From: CAWIMX01 sp963792785 | Lineage (GTDB): Bacteria; Acidobacteriota; Vicinamibacteria; Vicinamibacterales; CAVVIG01 | Reading direction: 5' to 3' | NCBI GenBank assembly: GCA_963792785.1 | Contig: CAWBXO010000004.1 | Span: forward strand, 868,001 to 932,000 | Length of the DNA stretch: 64,000 bases | Part shown: positions 21,941 through 29,400 of the stretch, one piece after another | How positions within the stretch are numbered: position 1 is the stretch's first letter | How the letters are laid out: each line of letters begins with the position of its first letter | Position numbers and translations under genes: made by a program | Notes under the pieces: model-generated | The model's database searches: none | The model's input: the letters and a program-made list of their open reading frames with translations, nothing else | What the model was told of the DNA's origin: nothing

Positions 21941-22801
21941 CTAGCCGATGCCGCGCGATCCGGGCAACTGGCGTCCGAGCGACGCGGCCGGCCCGATCGT
22001 GCGCGTCACGACCACCGTGCGCCCCCTGGCCGACACCGCCCGGGCGGCGGCCCGGGCCCGCGCCTGGCTGGCAAACGTCCCGAAGACGCTCGACCCGCTG
22101 CCCGACATGGCGGCCGTGGCGGCCCCCCGCCGCGCCAGATCCCGCACGATCCGGCCGATCACGGGGTGGCGCCGGACCACCGGGGCCTGCAGATCGTTCC
22201 CCCCCGGCCGGTCGACGCGCGCCGTCCGCGACGGGCGCCGATCCCACCACGCGTAGGCATCCGCCGTCCGCACGCCGAAGGACGGTACGACGACCACGAC
22301 CCAGGCCGGCGGCGCGTCGGGCAGCGGCACGATCAGATCGCCGCGCTCGAGGCCGAGCGCCGTGCCACCGCGGAGAAAGTACGCGACATCGGCGCCAAGC
22401 GACGCCGCGATGCCCGGCAGCCGATCGGCGCCGACGCGCCACAGCGCGGCGAAGGCGCGGAGCGCCGCCGCCGCGTCGCTGCTGCCGCCGCCGAGGCCGG
22501 CTTCCATGGGAATGCGCTTCTCCAGATGCACGGACACGCCGCGCGGCGCGCCCTGCCGCCCGGCCGCCCGCCACACCGCGGCCGCCGCGCGCCAGACGAG
22601 GTTGCGCCGATCAACCGGGCAGCGCGCGTCGTCCGCCGTCAGGCGGAAGGGCCCCGGCGTCCGCCTGACGCGCAGCGTGTCGTGCAGCGCGATCGACTGG
22701 TAGACCGTCTGGAGCTCGTGGAACCCGTCGGGACGAACACCGACCACACGCAACGACAGATTGAGCTTCGCGTGCGCCTTCAGCGTAATGGCCTGCCCCA
22801 C
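21941..22801 (-). CDS. ispE: 4-diphosphocytidyl-2-C-methyl-D-erythritol kinase
   Basis: A GHMP-family kinase, the third MEP-pathway enzyme in this window. The N-terminus ITLKAHAKLNLSLRVVGVRP matches the family, PMEAGLGGGSSDAAAALRAF is the ATP loop, and AAMSGSGSSVFGTFAS is motif 3. The start is uncertain: the in-frame region upstream is a 9-base tandem repeat encoding GRV units with several GTG codons, the furthest at 22882. The last GTG (22801) gives 286 residues, close to the family length, so it is preferred here. Confidence 0.9.
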   Translation of the reverse strand: MGQAITLKAHAKLNLSLRVVGVRPDGFHELQTVYQSIALHDTLRVRRTPGPFRLTADDARCPVDRRNLVWRAAAAVWRAAGRQGAPRGVSVHLEKRIPMEAGLGGGSSDAAAALRAFAALWRVGADRLPGIAASLGADVAYFLRGGTALGLERGDLIVPLPDAPPAWVVVVVPSFGVRTADAYAWWDRRPSRTARVDRPGGNDLQAPVVRRHPVIGRIVRDLARRGAATAAMSGSGSSVFGTFASQARARAAARAVSARGRTVVVTRTIGPAASLGRQLPGSRGIG

Positions 22802-22872
22802 CCGACCTACCCGACCCACCTGACCCACCCGACCTACCCGACCCACCCGACCTACCCGACCCACCCGACCTA
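22799..22872 (-). repeat. 9-base tandem repeat at the junction of the LolB-like gene and ispE
   Basis: About eight units of GGTCGGGTG / GGTCGGGTA. The LolB-like stop codon TAG opens the array, and the array is in frame with ispE, offering a GTG start codon in alternate units. Because the unit length is a multiple of three, copy-number change would alter the IspE N-terminus or start choice without a frameshift. Confidence 0.9.
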
Positions 22873-23658
22873 CCGTCCCCACACGCTGTCGCGCAGCGCG
22901 TCGATCGAAATCGGCGCCGCCCCGGCCGGCATCCGCACCTCGAACACCTCCGGCCCCAGCGGGTCGTCGAGCGTCACCTGCGCCAGTGTCAGCCGCAGAT
23001 CGAAGCGGCCGGGTTCCAGGCTCGCGAGGCGGATCGTGTGCGGCTGGGCACCCAGGAAGTCGCGGTACTCGACGCGCCAGCCCGCGCCCGGCTCAGGGCG
23101 ATGCACGGTGGCCAGCAGACGCCAGGTCCCGGCGCTCGAGTCGCGGCGGAGGAAGACGTCGGCCAATCCGTCGGGCACGACCAGCCAGTCGCCGACAGCG
23201 CGCGCGCGCGCCGCCGACGGTGCGACGGGACAGCCCGTCAGCAGGGGCAGCAGATCGGGGGCGTCAATCGGCACGCCGGTGAGCGCCTCGAGGACGGCGC
23301 CGGGCGCGCCGTGCTCGACCACGCGGTTGTCGCTCAGCACGACCGTGGCGTCGCCGCCGCGCGCCACGACGATGAAGACGGGTTGGCCGAACGGCGCGAC
23401 GGCCTCGATGCGAAGGGCATCGGGCGCGGCCACGCCGGTCAGGAGCTGTCCGCGCACGCGCTCGCCGGCGATCGAACCGCGGACGTGAATCTCCGCGGAC
23501 AGGCTCGACAGGCCGCGGCAGGAGCGGGTCGCGGCCGCGAGGGCCGCGGTCGCGTCGGCGGGCGCGCCGGGCCCGGTCGGCAGCGTCATCAGAGGCACGC
23601 CGCACGACCATGAGAGCAGCGCCGCCCCCGCGACGAGCGGGGACGCGCGGCGCCTCAT
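22870..23658 (-). CDS. Putative outer-membrane lipoprotein, LolB-like
   Basis: A 262-residue protein starting MRRRASPLVAGAALLSWSCG; the LSWSC box with Cys19 is a plausible lipobox. The body has alternating beta-strand patterns (LSAEIHVRGSIAGERVRGQL, DALRIEAVAPFGQPVFIVVA) like LolB/LolA-fold lipoprotein carriers. The assignment is by overall character and by its place beside ispE, where lolB sits in proteobacteria. It starts with an ATGA overlap on the TPR gene and its stop opens a tandem repeat. It could instead be a DUF4292-type lipoprotein. Confidence 0.6.
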   Translation of the reverse strand: MRRRASPLVAGAALLSWSCGVPLMTLPTGPGAPADATAALAAATRSCRGLSSLSAEIHVRGSIAGERVRGQLLTGVAAPDALRIEAVAPFGQPVFIVVARGGDATVVLSDNRVVEHGAPGAVLEALTGVPIDAPDLLPLLTGCPVAPSAARARAVGDWLVVPDGLADVFLRRDSSAGTWRLLATVHRPEPGAGWRVEYRDFLGAQPHTIRLASLEPGRFDLRLTLAQVTLDDPLGPEVFEVRMPAGAAPISIDALRDSVWGR

Positions 23659-25682
23659 CGGCGGTTGCCGATCTTCTGGCGCGCCGAGCGGATCTTCTTC
23701 TCGATATCGCTGCGGTCGACCGACTCGCCGTCGCCCTGGAGCGCGCGCGTCCACGCGTCGATCGCGTCGTCGTAGCGTTCGAGGCCGGCGAGCACGTCGC
23801 CGTAGTGCTCCTGGATGACCGAATTGGCCTGGAGCTGCTCGGCGGCGCGCCGCAGGTTGTCCTCGGCGAGCGGCAGGTTGTCGGCCTTGAAGTACGCCCA
23901 GCCGATGCTGTCGAGGTAGGCGCCGTTGTCGGGCTCGAGCGCGAGCGCGCGCTTCAGCAGGGCCACCGATTCCTCGAGGCGCACGCCGCGATTCGCCAGC
24001 ATGTAGCCGAGGTAGTTGAGCGCCGGCGCGTACTCCGGATCCAGCTCGATCGTCTGGCGGAACGCCGCCTCGGCGTCGTCAAACTTCTTCTGGCGCTCGA
24101 GCACCGCGCCGAGTTCGAAGGCGACGGCCGTGTTCACGGGAAACCGCGACCGCGCGTCGCGCAGCACACGCACGGCGTCGGAGCCGCGGTGCGCGTCCTG
24201 GTAGAGGTCCGCGAGCGCGATGGCGCTGGCGGGGTTGTCGCGGTTCCGATCCACCAGATCCTGGAGCACTTTCACGCCCTGGTTCGTCTTGCCGCCGCGC
24301 ACGAGCGCCTGCGCCTCGAGACGCGCCAGGCGGAGGTCGTCGGGCCGGCCGGTGCGCGCCTCGTGCGCGATCGCGGCCGCTTGCGTGTACCGCTTGGCGG
24401 CGAGATTGGCCTCCACGAGGTAGCCGACGAGTGATGGGTCGCCGGGGTTGAGGGTCCGCGCCTGCTCGAAGGTGTCGATCGCCTCGCCGTACCGGCCCGT
24501 CTGCTGGTACGCGAACCCGAGGTGCGGCAGCAGCATCGCGAGATCGCGCGCGGCCGCGTCGCCGCGCGCGGTCATTCTCGCGGCGGCCGGCGCCAGCGCG
24601 TCCACGATCGCGGCGGCCTGGCCGCGCTGCTCGAGCGTCTCGGCCAGCGCGTAGTATCCCCACGGGCTGTCGGCGTTCTGCGCGATCACCTGGCGCGCCG
24701 CCGCTTCGGCGGCGTCCAGGTCGCCGAGCTGCCGGTTGGCCTGCGCGAGGAGGTAGAGGACGTTCGCGTCGTTGCCACGAATCGCGAGCGCGTCGGTCAG
24801 CGCGTCGCGCGCCTGGCCGAGCTGGTCGCGGCCGCCGGCGTTCATCAGGGACGAGGCGTATCGCGTGCGCAGGTCGACGCTGCGCGGCGCCACCTTGATG
24901 GCCTCGGCGTACGCGTCCGCCGCGTCCTGCCAGCGGTGCGCGCGATCGTAGAAGTCGCCGAGCGTCGGGTACAGGTTCGGGTCGTCGGGCGCATGGGCCT
25001 CGAGCCACGCCACCGCATCACCGGTCCGGCCGGCGCCGACGTACGCCTGCAGCAGCAGCTGCGGGCCGTCGCGCCACCCGGTCTCCTGCGCGACCAGCGT
25101 CGTCAGCAGGGGGATCGCCTTGTCGAACTCCGAGGCGCGCACGTAGAGGCGCGCGAGCGTCGCGCGGACGTTCGCGTCCGCCTGGGCCGCCGTGTACTGC
25201 ACGGCCTTCTCGAGGTGGTCGATCGCCTGCGCCGCGTTCGCGTCGTCGACCGCGGCCGACCGTCCCGGCGCGCTCCGGTTGCCGTCGAGGCGGCCGGCAT
25301 ACAGGAAGCCGAGCGTCTCGTGAGCGGAGACGTTCTCGGGATCGATCGTGAGCGCCTGCCCGGCGGCGCGCATCGCCTCGTCTTCGCGATTCAGGCGCAC
25401 GTAGAGATCGGCGAGTTCGGCCGCGGCGCCCGCCGCCGACGGGTCGAGCTCCAGCGCGCGGCGGAGCGCCGCGATCGCGGCGTCGGCGTTGTCCTCCGTC
25501 TCGAGGAACGAGCCCAGCAGGAATTGGTGATAGGCCTCGGCCCGATCCGTCTCGGTCGCCGGACCAGAGGGCGCCGGCGTGGCCGGCGCGGCCTGTGCCG
25601 CGCGGGCCGGCGCGGCCCAAGCCACGGCGGCCGCCAGCGCGACGCACACCGCCGCGAACTTCGTGTGGGAATTGGCGTTCAT
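23655..25682 (-). CDS. Exported tetratricopeptide-repeat protein
   Basis: A 675-residue protein with a signal peptide (MNANSHTKFAAVCVALAAAV, cleavage probably after APARA). From about residue 50 to the end there are TPR-like 34-residue helical pairs, for example AIAALRRALELDPSAAGAAA, AEAAFRQTIELDPEYAPALN and LKRALALEPDNGAYLDSIGW. It presumably acts as a periplasmic scaffold; the partner is unknown. Translational coupling to the LolB-like lipoprotein suggests an envelope role. The start was chosen at the signal peptide; a longer in-frame start crosses the divergent Trm112-like gene. Confidence 0.85.
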   Translation of the reverse strand: MNANSHTKFAAVCVALAAAVAWAAPARAAQAAPATPAPSGPATETDRAEAYHQFLLGSFLETEDNADAAIAALRRALELDPSAAGAAAELADLYVRLNREDEAMRAAGQALTIDPENVSAHETLGFLYAGRLDGNRSAPGRSAAVDDANAAQAIDHLEKAVQYTAAQADANVRATLARLYVRASEFDKAIPLLTTLVAQETGWRDGPQLLLQAYVGAGRTGDAVAWLEAHAPDDPNLYPTLGDFYDRAHRWQDAADAYAEAIKVAPRSVDLRTRYASSLMNAGGRDQLGQARDALTDALAIRGNDANVLYLLAQANRQLGDLDAAEAAARQVIAQNADSPWGYYALAETLEQRGQAAAIVDALAPAAARMTARGDAAARDLAMLLPHLGFAYQQTGRYGEAIDTFEQARTLNPGDPSLVGYLVEANLAAKRYTQAAAIAHEARTGRPDDLRLARLEAQALVRGGKTNQGVKVLQDLVDRNRDNPASAIALADLYQDAHRGSDAVRVLRDARSRFPVNTAVAFELGAVLERQKKFDDAEAAFRQTIELDPEYAPALNYLGYMLANRGVRLEESVALLKRALALEPDNGAYLDSIGWAYFKADNLPLAEDNLRRAAEQLQANSVIQEHYGDVLAGLERYDDAIDAWTRALQGDGESVDRSDIEKKIRSARQKIGNRR

Positions 25683-25731
25683 GTCCCCAGAATTGTTCCA
25701 CAAAAGGGAGGAGGTGTCATATAGTGCGGCC

Positions 25732-25902
25732 ATGGCCGTCGACCCGGAATTGCTCGAAATTCTCGCGTGTCCGAACTGCAAAACGCCGGTGGTGCTCGTG
25801 AAGAACGGCACGGCGCTGAAGTGCGGGACGTGCAAGCGCGTCTACCCCATCAAGGACGACATCCCGATCATGCTGATCGACGAAGCGACGATCGAAAACT
25901 GA
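25732..25902 (+). CDS. Trm112 family zinc-ribbon protein
   Basis: A 56-residue protein, MAVDPELLEILACPNCKTPV, with two CxxC pairs (residues 13/16 and 31/34) and the tail YPIKDDIPIMLIDEATIEN, typical of the Trm112/YcaR family found beside LPS genes. A GGGAGGAGG Shine-Dalgarno lies about 17 bases upstream. The stop codon TGA is part of the first unit of the following repeat. It is the first gene of the plus-strand LPS group. Confidence 0.9.
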   Translation: MAVDPELLEILACPNCKTPVVLVKNGTALKCGTCKRVYPIKDDIPIMLIDEATIEN

Positions 25903-26015
25903 GGAACTGAGAAACTGAGGAACTGAGAAGCTCAGGCACTCAGGGAACTTGTCGCCCGTGACCACTCCGAACTCCGCAGCTCCTCAGTTCCTCCGTTCCT
26001 CAGCTCCTCAGTTCT
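25897..26015. repeat. GGAACTGA-type palindromic repeat between the Trm112 and glycosyltransferase genes
   Basis: The left arm (25897-25947) is five to six 8-base units AACTGAGG / AACTGAGA, beginning at the Trm112 stop codon. The right arm (25970-26015) carries the complementary CTCAGTTCCTC units and lies inside the 5' coding part of the glycosyltransferase gene, where it is translated as SAAPQFLRSSAPQF. Related copies lie at 29345-29400 and 31399-31434. Confidence 0.85.
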
Positions 26016-27097
26016 CCCGGATCCTCCTGGTCCGGCTGCGCCAGATTGGCGATGTCGTCTTCACGACCCCGGCTGTTCGCGCCATCCGCCGCCGCTTTCC
26101 CGACGCCCACCTCACCTATCTCGTCGAACCCGCCGCCGCGCCCATCGTCGTCGGTAATCCGCACCTCGACGACGTGCTGATCGTGCCGCGGACCGGGTGG
26201 TGGGGCGATCTCCGCCTCGGCCGCCGGCTGCGCGCCGCGGCGTTCGACCTCGCGATCGACTTTCACGGCGGCCCGCGCGCGTCGCTGCTGACGTGGATGA
26301 GCGGCGCGCCGGAGCGCATCGGCTACGACGTGGCCGGCCGCGGCTGGCTGTACACGCGCCGGGTCGCGCGATCGCGGGCCCTGCTGCCGCGACACTCGGT
26401 CCGGAGCCAGTGGGACCTGCTCGAGGCGCTGGGGATCGGCGCGCCGGATCTCGAGGCGGATCGCGTCGAAATGCCCGTGGACCCGCGGGCGGAGCGTTCC
26501 GTGGAGGACCGCTTGCGGCAGGCCGGCGTGACGGAGCGCGACACGCTCGTCGTCGTGCACGTCAGCGCCGGCAACCCGTTCCGGCGGTGGCCGGCGGCGT
26601 CGTTCGCCGAGCTCATCGAGCGTCTCGTCGCCGCGCGTCCCGATCGTCGCGTGGTCGTGACGTCGGGGCCGTCGGAAGTGCTGGCGGCCGACCGCGTCGT
26701 GGATCTGGCGCGGCGGCAGCTGGGGCCGGCGGGAACCCTGCAGGTGCTGGCCTGCGGGGAGTTCACACTGGTCGAGCTGCGAGCGCTCATCGCCCGCGCC
26801 TCGGTCTACGTGGGCGGCGACAGCGGGCCCGCCCATCTCGCGTCGGCCTCGGACATCCCGATCGTGACCCTGTACGGCCCGACGCTCCCCGCGCGGTCGG
26901 CGCCCTGGCGGCCCGCCACCCTGGTGGCCGAGGCCGTGCAGGTGGACGGCCTGCCGTGCCGGCCGTGCGACCAGCGGCGCTGCGCCCCCGGCGACTTCCG
27001 CTGCCTGACCCGCATCGCCCCGGCCGAGGTCGCCGCCGCCGTCGAACGAGCGCTGGCCCGATCCCCGGTCCGCGTGACCCCGAGGCCGAGCGCGTAG
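25949..27097 (+). CDS. Glycosyltransferase family 9 (ADP-heptose:LPS heptosyltransferase-like)
   Basis: Transfers heptose to the LPS core from ADP-heptose, on the inner face of the inner membrane. RILLVRLRQIGDVVFTTPAV is the N-terminal GT-B motif; HVSAGNPFRRWPAASFAELI and YVGGDSGPAHLASASDIPIV are hallmark C-terminal donor-site motifs. It is 382 residues from a TTG start at 25949; a GTG at 25958 is an alternative. About 20 N-terminal residues are encoded by a palindromic repeat, and true homology begins near residue 23. It is followed by an O-antigen ligase and heptose kinase. Confidence 0.88.
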   Translation: MSPVTTPNSAAPQFLRSSAPQFSRILLVRLRQIGDVVFTTPAVRAIRRRFPDAHLTYLVEPAAAPIVVGNPHLDDVLIVPRTGWWGDLRLGRRLRAAAFDLAIDFHGGPRASLLTWMSGAPERIGYDVAGRGWLYTRRVARSRALLPRHSVRSQWDLLEALGIGAPDLEADRVEMPVDPRAERSVEDRLRQAGVTERDTLVVVHVSAGNPFRRWPAASFAELIERLVAARPDRRVVVTSGPSEVLAADRVVDLARRQLGPAGTLQVLACGEFTLVELRALIARASVYVGGDSGPAHLASASDIPIVTLYGPTLPARSAPWRPATLVAEAVQVDGLPCRPCDQRRCAPGDFRCLTRIAPAEVAAAVERALARSPVRVTPRPSA

Positions 27098-27168
27098 CGC
27101 GAAGGGCCGAGGAACACGACCGCCGCGCGACCGGCGAGCGGGGTGGGGCCCCGCGAGAATTGGATAAG

Positions 27169-28356
27169 ATGATGCGCATGGCCGTGGCCACCCTCACCGC
27201 CGACACCGCGCCCTCGAACTGGCTCGAGCAGGCCGGCACGCTGCTGATCTTCGGCGTCGCCGCCGGCGCGCTCTTCTCCATCGCGGTCTCGCAGATCTTC
27301 CTCGCGGCGGCAATCGCCTGCTGGGTCGCGCTCCTGATCGTCCGGCGCGAGTCGATCGAGGTGCCGCGTTTCTTCTGGCCGCTGGCCGCGTATGCGGTGA
27401 TCACGCTCGTCTCGGCGGCCGCGTCGACCGACCCGGTGCGCAGCCTCATCGACTCCAAGCAGCTCGTGCTGTTTCTAGTCGTGCCCCTCGTGTACCGGTT
27501 CGTGCCGGGCCGGCGGGGGGCATCGATGGTCACGGTGCTGGTCACCTTCGGCGCGATCAGCGCGGCCTACGGCATCTTCCAGTACGGCATCCTTCATTAC
27601 GACCAGCTCGGCATGCGCGCGCGCGGCACGCTCGGGCACTACATGACATTCTCGGGCGAGCTGATGCTGGTGATCGCCGCCGCGCTGGCGCGCGTGCTCT
27701 TCGGCGCGCGCGAACGGCTGTGGGCGGGCCTGGTGATTCCCGCGCTCACGGTGGCCGTCGTGTTCAGTTTCGGGCGCAGCGCCGTGATCGGCGTGTGCGC
27801 GGCGGCGGCCCTGCTGTTCCTGCTCAAGGACTTCCGGCTGCTCGCGCTGCTGCCCATCGCCGCGGCGCTCCTGTTTCTGTTCGCGCCCGCGCGTGTGAAC
27901 CAGCGCGTCCTGTCGATCTTCGACATGCACGACGCGACCGTGCGCGATCGCTTCGCGATGATCCGCGAGGGGGGGCGGATGATCGCCGCGTATCCGGTCT
28001 TCGGCGTCGGGCCGAACATGGTCGAGCCGCGCTACGCCGAGTTCCGCGACGCCGACGCGGTCGAGGCCGTCAACCCGCACCTGCACAACGTGCCCGTGCA
28101 GATCGCGGCCGAACGCGGCCTCCCCGCGCTCGCGATCTGGCTCGGCTTCATCGGGGTGCTCATCGCCGACCTCTGGCGCGAGTTCCGCGAGACGCCGTAT
28201 CCCTTCCTCGCCGCCGGAGGCCTGGCGGCCGTCGCGGCGATGCTCACGGCCGGGCTGTTCGAGTACAACTTCGGCGACTCGGAATTCCTGATGATCTTCC
28301 TCGTCCTCGTCACGCTGCCGTTCGCCGCCCGGCGGATGACGGCGGCCGACGCATGA
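27169..28356 (+). CDS. O-antigen ligase family (WaaL/Wzy-like) membrane protein
   Basis: A 395-residue polytopic membrane protein with about 10-12 hydrophobic helices (AGTLLIFGVAAGALFSIAVS, LLALLPIAAALLFLFAPARV). A large hydrophilic loop near the C-terminus contains AAYPVFGVGPNMVEPRY and NPHLHNVPVQIAAERGLPAL; the HNxxLQ-like NPHLHN stretch is characteristic of the Wzy_C/WaaL family. It presumably ligates or polymerises surface glycan in the periplasm. It overlaps the next gene by 4 bases (ATGA). Confidence 0.87.
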   Translation: MMRMAVATLTADTAPSNWLEQAGTLLIFGVAAGALFSIAVSQIFLAAAIACWVALLIVRRESIEVPRFFWPLAAYAVITLVSAAASTDPVRSLIDSKQLVLFLVVPLVYRFVPGRRGASMVTVLVTFGAISAAYGIFQYGILHYDQLGMRARGTLGHYMTFSGELMLVIAAALARVLFGARERLWAGLVIPALTVAVVFSFGRSAVIGVCAAAALLFLLKDFRLLALLPIAAALLFLFAPARVNQRVLSIFDMHDATVRDRFAMIREGGRMIAAYPVFGVGPNMVEPRYAEFRDADAVEAVNPHLHNVPVQIAAERGLPALAIWLGFIGVLIADLWREFRETPYPFLAAGGLAAVAAMLTAGLFEYNFGDSEFLMIFLVLVTLPFAARRMTAADA

Positions 28357-29360
28357 CGCTGCCGCCGCTCGACGCCGCCCGCGTCCGCGCCCTCCTCGAT
28401 CGCATCCGCGGCCGCGCCGTCCTCGTCGCGGGCGACGTGATGCTCGACCGCTTCATCGTCGGCGATGTGACGCGCATCTCGCCCGAGGCGCCGGTGCCGG
28501 TGCTGCGGTTCGGCTCGGAGCACGCGCGGCTGGGCGGGGCCGCCAACGTCGCGCACAACGTCGCCGCGCTCGGCGGGCGTCCGATCCTCGTCGGCCTCGT
28601 GGGGCGCGACGACGCCGCCGCGCGCCTGCGCGCGGCGCTCGAAGAAGCGGGCGTGGATCCCTCGGGGCTGGTCGAGGACGCCACGCGGCCCACCACCGAG
28701 AAGGTGCGGGTCGTGACGCGCCGCAACCAGCAGATCGCGCGCATCGACTACGAGCGCGACGCTGACGCCGACGGCGCCGCCGAGGCCGCGCTCGTCGCGC
28801 GCGTGCGCGAGCTGGGCGCCGGCGCCGACGCGCTCGTCGCGTCCGATTACCTCAAAGGGGCCGTGACGCGGGCGCTCGTCGAGGCGCTCCTCGCCGTCCG
28901 GGACGGCCGGGCGCGCGGCGGCGCCACCGGCCCGCCCGTGATCATCGATCCGAAGATTCCGCACCTCGCCGACTACCGCGGCGCGTCGCTCGTGACGCCC
29001 AACCATCACGAAGCCGAGGCCGCCACACACCGCCGGATCCGGACGGACGAGGAGGCGCGCGAGGCCGGCCGGGCCTTCCTCGCCGTCGCGGCGTGCGAGG
29101 CCGCGGTCGTGACGCGCGGCGAGCACGGGATGTTCGTGACGGGGCCGGGCGTGGAAGGGTCCGTGCCGGCGACCGCGCGCGAGGTCGCCGACGTCACCGG
29201 CGCCGGTGACACGGTGGTCGCGACCCTGGCGCTCGCCCTCGCCACGGGCGCCACGCTCGCCGAGGCCGCGGCCCTCGCCAACCTCGCCGCCGGGATCGTC
29301 GTCGGCAAGTTCGGCACCGCGACGGCCACCCCGGAAGAGATCATGCAGCTGAGAAACTGA
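28353..29360 (+). CDS. D-glycero-beta-D-manno-heptose-7-phosphate kinase (RfaE1-type, kinase domain only)
   Basis: A PfkB/ribokinase-family kinase, 335 residues. The N-terminal AVLVAGDVMLDRFIVGDVTR and RLGGAANVAHNVAALGGRPI and the C-terminal anion hole DVTGAGDTVVATLALALATG are typical of the HldE kinase half. The cytidylyltransferase domain found in two-domain HldE is absent, so it must be encoded elsewhere. The C-terminal residues and stop (MQLRN, stop) run into the palindrome shared with purH. Context with GT9 and O-antigen ligase supports LPS heptose synthesis. Confidence 0.88.
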   Translation: MTLPPLDAARVRALLDRIRGRAVLVAGDVMLDRFIVGDVTRISPEAPVPVLRFGSEHARLGGAANVAHNVAALGGRPILVGLVGRDDAAARLRAALEEAGVDPSGLVEDATRPTTEKVRVVTRRNQQIARIDYERDADADGAAEAALVARVRELGAGADALVASDYLKGAVTRALVEALLAVRDGRARGGATGPPVIIDPKIPHLADYRGASLVTPNHHEAEAATHRRIRTDEEAREAGRAFLAVAACEAAVVTRGEHGMFVTGPGVEGSVPATAREVADVTGAGDTVVATLALALATGATLAEAAALANLAAGIVVGKFGTATATPEEIMQLRN

Positions 29361-29400
29361 GGAACTGGGGAAGTTCGTTCCTCAGCTTCCCCGTCAGTGT
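29345..29400. repeat. Palindrome shared by the convergent ends of the heptose kinase gene and purH
   Basis: The arms CTGAGGAACTGGGGAAG and its complement TTCCTCAGCTTCCCC surround a TTCG loop. Both stop codons lie in the element: the kinase gene TGA on the plus strand and the purH TGA on the minus strand. It could act as a bidirectional terminator-like hairpin; it is the GGAACTGA family. Confidence 0.85.

Noticed and set aside
22803..22882. A Gly-Arg-Val repeat domain at the N-terminus of IspE
   Set aside because: The residues come from a non-homologous tandem DNA repeat, and a GTG beside the conserved ITLKAHAKLN start gives the usual protein length.
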